This document shows, one piece after another, positions 1 through 5,385 of a stretch of DNA of 5,385 nt (position 1 is the stretch's first letter; each line of letters opens with the position of its first letter). The notes below the pieces were generated by a model. That model was given only the letters and a program-made list of their open reading frames with translations, was not told the origin of the DNA and did no database searches. Source of the DNA: Ruminococcus sp. (GTDB taxonomy: Bacteria > Bacillota > Clostridia > Oscillospirales > Ruminococcaceae); contig DYCW01000328.1 in NCBI GenBank assembly GCA_019417865.1, forward strand, positions 1 to 5,385, in the 5' to 3' direction. The position numbers and the translations under genes are program-made.

Positions 1-24
1 GCTCGGAGTGTGTATAAGAGACAG
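1..24 (+). other. Residual Nextera (Tn5 mosaic end + N7) sequencing adapter
   Basis: The first 24 bases read as the end of the Nextera read-2 adapter: GCTCGG followed by the Tn5 mosaic end AGATGTGTATAAGAGACAG, with one A missing after GGAG (the sequence shows GGAGTGTG instead of GGAGATGTG). The match is direct. The missing base is probably a read, primer or consensus error. This is not genomic DNA. It also places a TAA stop (15-17) in frame with the following large gene, which makes that gene look as if it starts at 30. Confidence 0.96.
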
Positions 25-26
25 TC

Positions 27-3000
27 CTTATGCTGAATACGAGTGAATATCAGTCCGCAAGTGAATACTTATCAGGCGATATTCGACAGAAATTGGACGT
101 TGCGGAGCATTATGCAGAAAGTGACAGTCGATTTACAGAAAATGTAGAGGCGTTGAAGTCTGCAATGCCCGAACCGCTGAAAGCCGGCGATATTGACGTA
201 AAAATCGGTGCAACTTGGATTCCTAAAGAACTGTATCAGCAGTTTATGTATGAACTTTTTCAGACTCCGAGGGAAAACCGTGAAGATGTGAAAAAAGCAT
301 TTTGGGTAAAGCCAAAAAACATTACGGTTGATTATTCAGAACACACGAATACTTGGCATATTGAGAATAAAAAAGCTGATTGTTCAGTTCTGAGCCGCAG
401 AGATTTCGGCAGTAAGAATATGAACGCTTACGAGATTATGGAGCATTTACTTAATCTCAAAGAGCCAAAAGTCTACAAGCCTGAAACCTATATCGACCAG
501 AACGGCGACGAAAAGGAACGCAGAGTTGTCGATGTCAAAGCAACCAAAATTGTTCAGCAGAAAGCTGCTAAAATCAGACAGGCATTCAAGGACTGGATTT
601 TCAAAGGCCCTGAACGTGCCATTCCGCTTGTGGAACAGTACAACAGGCAGTTTAACTCTATCCGTCCCCGTGAATATGACGGATCGGCACTTCGTTTTCC
701 CGGCATGAACTCCGCTATCACGCTGAAAGAACATCAGAAAAATGCTATTGCACACGCACTTTTTGGCGGTAATACGTTGTTTGCACACTGTGTTGCGGCG
801 GGCAAGACGTTCGAGATGATAGCCACGGCAATGGAATCAAAGCGGTTAGGCTTATGCACAAAACCGTTATTTGCAGTTCCAAATCATCTTACTGAACAGA
901 TTGGTGAGGACTTTCAGAAGCTTTATCCCGGAGCAAATATTCTTGTGGCAACAAAAAATGACTTCAAAAAGGAAAACCGTCAGCAGTTGTTTGCAAAAAT
1001 CGCTACGGGTGACTTCGATGCTGTCATTATCGGTCATTCTCAGCTTGGCATGATTCCGCTTTCAAAAGAGCGTCAGGTTGATATTTTGCAGGAGCAGATT
1101 GACGATATTATGGCGGGCATTGAGGAACTGAAAAAGGCAGAAGGCTCTCGCTTTCAGGTCAAGCAGATGGAACGTACAAAGAAATCTCTTGAAGCAAAGC
1201 TTGATAAGCTTGAAAAGTCACACGACGATATTCTCACCTTTGAAGAAATGGGCATAGACAAATTGATAGTCGATGAAGCCCATGAGTTTAAAAATGTGCC
1301 GACACAAACGAAACTCACCAATGTAGCCGGTATTTCGTCCTCAGCTTCACAAAAGGCTCTTGACCTTTTTATGAAGTGCCGATACCTTGATGAAAAGACG
1401 GGTGGCAGAGGTGTGATTATGGCTACGGGAACGCCGTTAAGCAATTCTGTAACAGAATTACATACCATGATGAGATTTTTGGAGTATGATTTCCTGAAAG
1501 ACCACGGACTTGCCAACTTTGACAACTGGGTAACGGTTTTTGGTGAGCAAAAAACGGAATGGGAACTCGCTCCTGCGGGTAACAAATTCAAGGAACGCAC
1601 GAGAATTGCCAACTATACGGGTTTGCCTGAACTGATGAGTATGTTCAAACAGGTTGCCGATGTGCGTACCGCCGACACGCTTGACCTCGCTACACCAGAA
1701 ATGGAGTACCATATTGAGAACATTGAAGCAACGGAGTTTCAGAAAACGCTTGTACAGGAGTTATCAGACAGAGCTGATGATGTACAGAGCGGAAGCATTG
1801 ATCCGTCTGTTGACAATATGCTCCGTATCACGTCCGACGGCAGAAAGCTGGGACTTGACCCAAGACTGATTGACCCGTCATTTGAGGATAATCCCGATAC
1901 TAAGTTGAATCAGTGTGTACGAAACGTTACTCAGATTTATCACGATACTGCTGAGGAAAAACTTACACAGATTATCTTCTGCGACCTTGGTGTTCCAAAG
2001 AAAAATTCACAATCAATGGATAAGGGCAAAAATACTGACGAAAAATCTGTTTCCGAAAGAGAATCCTTAGAGGAAGAATATGACTTCTGCGTTTACGATG
2101 ATATTCGTGATAAGCTGATTGCAAACGGTGTAAAACCTGAAGAAATCGCCTATGTGCACGATGCTAAAACAGAACAGCAGAAAGCTGACCTCTTTGACAG
2201 AGTGAATAAGGGAGAAGTACGTGTTTTGCTCGGAAGTACTGGCAAAATGGGTACAGGCACAAACTGTCAGAAAAAGCTGATAGCATTGCATAACCTCGAC
2301 ATACCTTGGCGACCAAGTGACCTCCAACAGAGAATCGGACGTATCGAAAGACAAGGCAACCAGAACGCAAAAGCACACGTCTATAATTACGTCACGAAAG
2401 GTTCGTTTGATGCTTATTTGTATCAGACGTTAGAAGCAAAACAACGTTTTATCGGTCAGATTATGACCTCAAAAACACCTGCAAGAACTTGCGAGGACGT
2501 AGACCAACAGGCACTCAATTATTCCGAAATCAAGGCACTTTGCACGGGTGATGAGCGTATCAAAGAAAAAATGATGCTCGATAATGAAGTTAAGGAACTC
2601 AATCTCCTGAAAGCCGAACACACCAACACTGTATTCGATATGCAGCAGACAGTAGCCGCAACTCCTGCAAAAATTGAAAAGGCTGAGACAAGGCTTGAAA
2701 ATCTTAAATCAGACCGTGAAATACTCCGTCAGCTTCCGATTGATGAGGAAACTAAACTGCCCGTATTCAAAATCACCATTGATGGTACAAAATACACTGA
2801 CCGCAAAGAAGCTGCACAGGCTCTTGAAGAAGTTGTGCTTGATTTCGTTAAAAGGAGTTCCAACAGTGAAAAGGAAATCGGCGAATTTCAGGGATTTAAG
2901 CTGACAGTGAATGCTGTCATGTTCGGCAATGAGCCTGATATTTCCATTATGATGAGTGGTAACGCTGAACATAAGTGTGTACTGACAAGCAGTTTTTCTG

Positions 3001-3338
3001 CAAATCTAAAGCGTATGGAATCAACTCTTTACAAGATTGACCAGACCATAAACGATGCACAAAACAGCGTAAACAAGCTGAAAATGGATTTGGAGAATGC
3101 ACAGCGTATTGTTGCAACTCCATTTCCTCAGCAGGCTGAACTTGAACAGAAAACGGAACGTCTTACAACGCTTACGGATGAACTTAATCAGGCAGCCATT
3201 GAAGCTAAGAAAAATGCTCCCGAAAAACAGCGTACCTGCTATTTCGAGAGGGCAAAACTCAAAAAAGAAGCTTTCAAGGACAGGCAGAAACCTGCTAAAC
3301 CAAAAGATAAAAGCAAGGATAAGAACGGAATAGAATAA
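27..3338 (+). CDS. SNF2/DEAD-like helicase of conjugative-element type, N-terminus missing (partial)
   Basis: This is the C-terminal part of a large superfamily 2 ATPase/helicase. Numbering from the ATG at 30, a linker region (about 1-230, with YLSGDIRQKL and IGATWIPKELYQQFM) precedes the helicase core. Motif I is VAAGKT (255-260), motif II DEAH (415-418), motif III TGTPLSNS (466-473), a motif V-like GSTGKMGTGTN (735-745) and motif VI QQRIGRIERQGNQ (766-778). A charged coiled-coil-like insert (about 351-401) sits before DEAH. A Ser/Lys/Glu-rich linker (about 657-683) interrupts lobe 2. The tail (about 832-1062) is heptad-like and ends Lys-rich. Family knowledge: such proteins are usually 2,000-3,000 residues, often with an N6-adenine methylase domain upstream of the helicase, and sit in ICE or plasmid backbones. 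No methylase NPPY/F motif is present here, so that part would be off the left edge. No ribosome site precedes the ATG at 30, and the in-frame stop upstream is adapter. The gene ends TAA-TAG. The exact role (DNA transfer, anti-restriction or replication) is not shown by the sequence. Confidence 0.92.
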   Translation, partial: LMLNTSEYQSASEYLSGDIRQKLDVAEHYAESDSRFTENVEALKSAMPEPLKAGDIDVKIGATWIPKELYQQFMYELFQTPRENREDVKKAFWVKPKNITVDYSEHTNTWHIENKKADCSVLSRRDFGSKNMNAYEIMEHLLNLKEPKVYKPETYIDQNGDEKERRVVDVKATKIVQQKAAKIRQAFKDWIFKGPERAIPLVEQYNRQFNSIRPREYDGSALRFPGMNSAITLKEHQKNAIAHALFGGNTLFAHCVAAGKTFEMIATAMESKRLGLCTKPLFAVPNHLTEQIGEDFQKLYPGANILVATKNDFKKENRQQLFAKIATGDFDAVIIGHSQLGMIPLSKERQVDILQEQIDDIMAGIEELKKAEGSRFQVKQMERTKKSLEAKLDKLEKSHDDILTFEEMGIDKLIVDEAHEFKNVPTQTKLTNVAGISSSASQKALDLFMKCRYLDEKTGGRGVIMATGTPLSNSVTELHTMMRFLEYDFLKDHGLANFDNWVTVFGEQKTEWELAPAGNKFKERTRIANYTGLPELMSMFKQVADVRTADTLDLATPEMEYHIENIEATEFQKTLVQELSDRADDVQSGSIDPSVDNMLRITSDGRKLGLDPRLIDPSFEDNPDTKLNQCVRNVTQIYHDTAEEKLTQIIFCDLGVPKKNSQSMDKGKNTDEKSVSERESLEEEYDFCVYDDIRDKLIANGVKPEEIAYVHDAKTEQQKADLFDRVNKGEVRVLLGSTGKMGTGTNCQKKLIALHNLDIPWRPSDLQQRIGRIERQGNQNAKAHVYNYVTKGSFDAYLYQTLEAKQRFIGQIMTSKTPARTCEDVDQQALNYSEIKALCTGDERIKEKMMLDNEVKELNLLKAEHTNTVFDMQQTVAATPAKIEKAETRLENLKSDREILRQLPIDEETKLPVFKITIDGTKYTDRKEAAQALEEVVLDFVKRSSNSEKEIGEFQGFKLTVNAVMFGNEPDISIMMSGNAEHKCVLTSSFSANLKRMESTLYKIDQTINDAQNSVNKLKMDLENAQRIVATPFPQQAELEQKTERLTTLTDELNQAAIEAKKNAPEKQRTCYFERAKLKKEAFKDRQKPAKPKDKSKDKNGIE

Positions 3339-3506
3339 TAGAAAAATATCTTCCAACATTAATTGAACAAACCTTATATTGCATAAGGAAAACGATCAAA
3401 AAATTATTAAAAGAGCATTGCACTCATTTCGACGAGATGCAATGCTCTTATGAATATTTATTACATTAAGATATTTTATGCAGTATTAAAATTTAAAGTT
3501 CTATTG
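3339..3506. other. Intergenic spacer between convergent genes
   Basis: These 168 AT-rich bases separate the helicase stop from the stop of the MATE gene. I see no credible small gene. The stretch holds a weak hairpin (CCTTAT 3372-3377 with ATAAGG 3383-3388) and a strong one (3411-3449, listed separately). The remainder shows no recognisable signal. Confidence 0.7.
3411..3449 (-). terminator. Probable intrinsic terminator of the MATE gene, possibly bidirectional
   Basis: A perfect 12-bp stem pairs AAGAGCATTGCA (3411-3422) with TGCAATGCTCTT (3438-3449). It is extended inward by CTC (3423-3425) pairing with GAG (3434-3436) if A3437 is bulged. Read on the minus strand, the stem is followed by TTAATAATTTTTTGATC, a reasonable U-tract, and it lies 57 bp past the MATE stop. 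On the plus strand the downstream flank (ATGAATATTTATTAC) is a poorer U-tract, so termination of the helicase transcript (stop 72 bp upstream) is possible but weaker. The position between convergent genes fits a shared terminator. Confidence 0.68.
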
Positions 3507-4865
3507 TTAATTTTTAAGAGCTTTCAACGTTTTTTTTGACAGCAGCAAACATAAAACCACGGCTGAAATATCGGCAACCGGACCGACATACAAAATACCG
3601 TTAAGATTCCAAATAAGAGGAAATATAATCAGCAGAGGAAGTTGAAATATAACCTGTCTGCTGAGAGAAGCGATCGTTCCCTCCTTTGCCTTACCTATAG
3701 ATGGAAAAAAGCTTGAAATCAGAACAATAATACCATTCACCGAAGTTCCAATCATAAAGATTCTCAAATATTTTGTTCCAAATTCCAAATATAAGTCATT
3801 GCCCTTTTGGAAAATTTCAAGCAATTGGCGTGGAAATATCTGAAATATCAAAACTGCGGCTATACCAATACCCAACATAATTTTCAACGCATAGCGGAAT
3901 GCGGAACGAACCCTATCATAATTTTTCGCCCCATAATTATACCCGAAAATAGGTTGACAGCTTTGACTGATACCCGAAAAAGTAGCCGTAAATATCGAAT
4001 TGATTTTTGTTACCACGCCACTGACAGCAAGTGGAATATCCCTGCCATATTCAGACTGTTCGCCATAATAGCCGAGAATATTGTTCATAAGGATCTGAAC
4101 CAACATAATAGCTATCTGCATAAGACCAGCGGGTAATCCAAGGATACAGAATTCAAAAATGATTTTCTTATTCAATATAAAATAGTCTTTCTTTAGCTTG
4201 ACGCTTCTGAATTTCCTGAAATAACCCAATGAAACAATTGCACCGACAACCTGACCTACTACTGTTGCGGCAGCAGCCCCTTTTATTCCCATATCTAATG
4301 TAAAAATAAAGATAGGGTCAAGAATGGTATTTAGAACAGCTCCGACCAGAGAACTTGCAGTTGCATATTTGGGGCTTCCATCTGCTCTGATAAGCATACT
4401 GCTTCCCGCACCAAATATTTGAAAAGGAATGCCTATTGCAATAATTCTTGTATAATCAACTGCCAAATTCAAAGTTTGACCTTTAGCACCAAACAGCTTC
4501 ATCAGTGGTGATAAAAAGAGCAGTGTGAAGGACATTAATGCAATACCGACAACTGCCAATGTCATTAAACCGTTTCCTACCACTTTTCCTGCTTTTTCTT
4601 TTTTGCCTGCACCTTGATATAAACTGAATTTAGATGTAGCTCCGCATCCGATAGTAACATAAAATGTTACCATAAGCAATACAAGAGGGAAAGCAATGTT
4701 CGTTGCTGCATTTCCTACTGTACCAAGCTTTTGCCCAACAAAAATTTGATCGACAATATTATAGGACGACCCGACAAGGTTGGATAGTATGGCAGGAAGT
4801 GCAAATTTACGGATCAAAACGGTTATTTTTTCACTGCCAAGAGCTGTGTTTTCTGTATTTCCCAT
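3507..4865 (-). CDS. MATE family multidrug efflux transporter
   Basis: A complete 452-residue inner-membrane protein of typical MATE length (about 440-470) with about 12 hydrophobic segments in two homologous halves. Family marks are visible: KFALPAILSNLV and NIVDQIFVGQ in the first helix (20-45), IRADGSPKYA (159-168), LNTILDPIFIF (178-188), GLPAGLMQ opening the second half (243-250), QPIFGYNYGAKNYDRVR (304-320) and SIGKAKEG (389-396). Asp39 in helix 1 aligns with the acidic coupling residue known in DinF-like MATE pumps such as PfMATE. The family exports cationic drugs and dyes in exchange for H+ or Na+; the substrate here cannot be read. A TTG at 4872-4874 could extend the frame by three codons, but it sits only 2 nt from the AAAGGAG site. 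The ATG at 4863-4865 is 11 nt away and is preferred. The gene is divergent from a TetR regulator, which probably controls it. It resembles the DinF/MepA-like branch, but I do not assign a symbol. Confidence 0.96.
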   Translation of the reverse strand: MGNTENTALGSEKITVLIRKFALPAILSNLVGSSYNIVDQIFVGQKLGTVGNAATNIAFPLVLLMVTFYVTIGCGATSKFSLYQGAGKKEKAGKVVGNGLMTLAVVGIALMSFTLLFLSPLMKLFGAKGQTLNLAVDYTRIIAIGIPFQIFGAGSSMLIRADGSPKYATASSLVGAVLNTILDPIFIFTLDMGIKGAAAATVVGQVVGAIVSLGYFRKFRSVKLKKDYFILNKKIIFEFCILGLPAGLMQIAIMLVQILMNNILGYYGEQSEYGRDIPLAVSGVVTKINSIFTATFSGISQSCQPIFGYNYGAKNYDRVRSAFRYALKIMLGIGIAAVLIFQIFPRQLLEIFQKGNDLYLEFGTKYLRIFMIGTSVNGIIVLISSFFPSIGKAKEGTIASLSRQVIFQLPLLIIFPLIWNLNGILYVGPVADISAVVLCLLLSKKTLKALKN

Positions 4866-4876
4866 TTTATTCAAAA

Positions 4877-4883
4877 CTCCTTT
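4877..4883 (-). promoter_or_regulatory. Ribosome binding site of the MATE gene
   Basis: AAAGGAG on the minus strand (CTCCTTT on plus). It leaves 11 nt to the ATG at 4865 but only 2 nt to the alternative TTG at 4874, which decides the start in favour of ATG. Confidence 0.8.
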
Positions 4884-4893
4884 TACAAATCAC

Positions 4894-4922
4894 TTTACTT
4901 TTTCATTATAGCATGGTATAAT
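4894..4922 (+). promoter_or_regulatory. Predicted sigma-A promoter of the TetR regulator gene
   Basis: A -35 box TTTACT (4894-4899, 4 of 6 to consensus), a 17-bp spacer and a perfect -10 TATAAT (4917-4922) preceded by TG at 4914-4915 (extended -10). The predicted transcript start is near 4929-4930, giving a leader of about 48 nt before the ATG at 4978. The -10 box lies inside the 26-bp palindrome. Confidence 0.8.
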
Positions 4923-4926
4923 GAAA
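4901..4926. promoter_or_regulatory. 26-bp near-perfect palindrome, candidate TetR operator
   Basis: Arms TTTCATTATA (4901-4910) and TATAATGAAA (4917-4926) are exact reverse complements, and the centre GCATGG adds the self-complementary CATG. Twelve of 13 base pairs match; only G4911/G4916 fails. Both divergent -10 boxes are inside it. The symmetry could be an operator occluding both promoters, as is common for TetR repressors, or could partly follow from two extended -10 boxes facing away from each other. The TTTC/GAAA flanks and the central CATG exceed what the -10 elements require, which favours a binding site. Confidence 0.6.
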
Positions 4927-4933
4927 TTTACAA
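4905..4933 (-). promoter_or_regulatory. Predicted sigma-A promoter of the MATE gene
   Basis: Read on the minus strand, a -35 box TTGTAA (4933-4928, 4 of 6 to consensus), a 17-bp spacer and a perfect -10 TATAAT (4910-4905) preceded by TGC (extended -10). The predicted start is near 4898, giving a short leader of about 33 nt. This promoter overlaps the opposing tetR promoter almost completely and has the same spacing. Confidence 0.8.
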
Positions 4934-4937
4934 TCAA

Positions 4938-4957
4938 CAATACTCGCACGAGTGTTG
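4938..4957. repeat. Inverted repeat in the regulator leader, candidate second operator
   Basis: CAATACTCG (4938-4946) and CGAGTGTTG (4949-4957) form an inverted repeat with a 2-nt spacer and one mismatch (T4941/G4954, which would be a U-G pair in RNA). It starts about 9 nt after the predicted tetR transcript start and ends 7 nt before the ribosome binding site. It could be a repressor site acting as a roadblock or a small RNA hairpin in the leader. It does not share sequence with the 26-bp palindrome. An alternative register pairs TCAACA (4934-4939) with TGTTGA (4953-4958). Confidence 0.5.
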
Positions 4958-4964
4958 AAATAAT

Positions 4965-4971
4965 AAAGGAG
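4965..4971 (+). promoter_or_regulatory. Ribosome binding site of the TetR regulator gene
   Basis: AAAGGAG lies 6 nt before the ATG at 4978, an ideal Shine-Dalgarno arrangement that fixes this start. Confidence 0.85.
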
Positions 4972-4977
4972 TCTACA

Positions 4978-5361
4978 ATGAATACAAAAAATAACCATCG
5001 GTATCAGGACATGGACATCTTTATGAAAGCAGCAATGCTTGAACTTATGCAGACAACACCATTTGAAAAAATTACAGTCAAAAGCGTATGCCAGAAAGCA
5101 GGAGTGAACCGTGGCACATTTTATTATCATTATACAGATATGAACGGTATGCTTACACAGCTTGAGGAATACTTAACTGAAGAACTGTTGCAAAGGGTAG
5201 AAGAATTTCGTCAGCGTGAGGATTGCGGTTCATTGTTCCTACCGTATCTTGATTATATAAATGAACACAAGTATGCTTATAAGGTCATATTATCAAGTCA
5301 AAATATTCTGCCTATCAAAAAGGGATTTCGACCATTATTCGAGTACTTTATTCTGCCACAG
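4978..5361 (+). CDS. TetR/AcrR family transcriptional regulator, C-terminus missing (partial)
   Basis: The first 128 codons of a one-component repressor-type DNA-binding protein. The N-terminal helix (about 9-25, QDMDIFMKAAMLELM) leads into a typical TetR helix-turn-helix: FEKITVKSVCQKAGVNRGTFYYHYTDM (29-55), in which the TFYYHY segment is the family signature of the recognition helix and the residues after it. The following part (about 59-128) is the start of the helical ligand-binding and dimerisation domain. Family members are usually 180-210 residues, so roughly a third is missing. There is no stop before the right edge; the frame runs into adapter, which would add a false tail LSLIHISE. 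It is transcribed divergently from the MATE pump with 112 bp between starts. It is therefore inferred to regulate the pump and itself, with an effector that cannot be read. Assignment to the TetR family is firm; the subfamily and ligand are not determined. Confidence 0.92.
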
Positions 5362-5385
5362 CTGTCTCTTATACACATCTCCGAG
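5362..5385 (-). other. Residual Nextera (Tn5 mosaic end + N7) sequencing adapter
   Basis: CTGTCTCTTATACACATCT (5362-5380) is the exact reverse complement of the Tn5 mosaic end, and CCGAG (5381-5385) continues into the N7 read-2 adapter. The same adapter arm is found inverted at the left end. This is not genomic sequence and falsely extends the regulator reading frame. Confidence 0.98.

Noticed and set aside
1..24. Inverted 24-bp termini that resemble transposon terminal inverted repeats (with 5362-5385)
   Set aside because: They are the Tn5 mosaic end joined to the Nextera N7 adapter, a library artefact and not a native mobile element.
1154..1612. Antisense open frame of 152 codons inside the helicase gene
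   Set aside because: No ribosome site or recognisable protein; it overlaps the conserved motifs of the helicase in the opposite strand and is a shadow of that gene, as are the other overlapping frames.
3372..3388. Small hairpin CCTTAT/ATAAGG after the helicase gene
   Set aside because: Only 6 bp and AT-rich, with no T-run on the plus strand and a weak one on minus. Likely chance in AT-rich spacer, so not called as a terminator.
3807..4136. Plus-strand open frame of 109 codons opposite the MATE gene
   Set aside because: It lies entirely within the clearly conserved MATE coding sequence, has no family signature and no convincing initiation site.
4863..4874. TTG start for the MATE gene at 4874, adding three residues
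   Set aside because: The AAAGGAG site ends only 2 nt before this TTG, too close for initiation. The ATG at 4865 has an acceptable 11-nt spacing.
4866..4977. Riboswitch or attenuator in the divergent leader regions
   Set aside because: The leaders are about 33 and 48 nt, too short for a known riboswitch class, and no anti-terminator pairing or T-run is visible.

Overview
The window is a Firmicutes-type fragment, most like the gut Clostridia (Ruminococcus/Eubacterium relatives). This is inferred from the moderately AT-rich composition, strong AAAGGAG ribosome sites and the protein families present. It carries one mobile-element backbone gene and one drug-efflux/regulator module. Both outer ends are library adapter, not genome: positions 1-24 and 5362-5385 match the Nextera transposase mosaic end plus part of the same read-2 (N7) adapter, in inverted orientation. 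Genomic sequence therefore runs from about 25 to 5361, and the genes at both edges are cut artificially.

Layout. (1) 27-3338, plus strand: the C-terminal ~1,100 residues of a very large SNF2/DEAD-like helicase of the kind carried by integrative and conjugative elements and plasmids of Firmicutes. The N-terminal part is off the left edge, and the apparent ATG at 30 is almost certainly an internal methionine. (2) 3339-3506: a 168-bp spacer between convergent genes, holding a 12-bp-stem hairpin whose T-rich flank suits termination of the minus-strand transcript. (3) 3507-4865, minus strand: a complete MATE-family multidrug efflux pump. (4) 4866-4977: a compact divergent control region with two fully overlapping extended -10 promoters placed back to back inside a near-perfect 26-bp palindrome. 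A second inverted repeat lies in the predicted leader of the regulator gene. (5) 4978-5361, plus strand: the first 128 codons of a TetR/AcrR-family regulator, cut by the right edge.

The MATE pump and the TetR regulator form a classic divergent efflux/regulator pair. The inferred model is that the TetR protein represses the shared promoter region and is released by a ligand, possibly a pump substrate. The neighbouring helicase suggests that the pair is cargo of, or lies at the edge of, a conjugative element. No att site, integrase or relaxase is in the window to prove this. I see no CRISPR array, tRNA, rRNA or insertion sequence, and no evidence of a truly new system. The most worthwhile points are the symmetrical promoter/operator architecture and the adapter artefacts that distort both terminal gene models.
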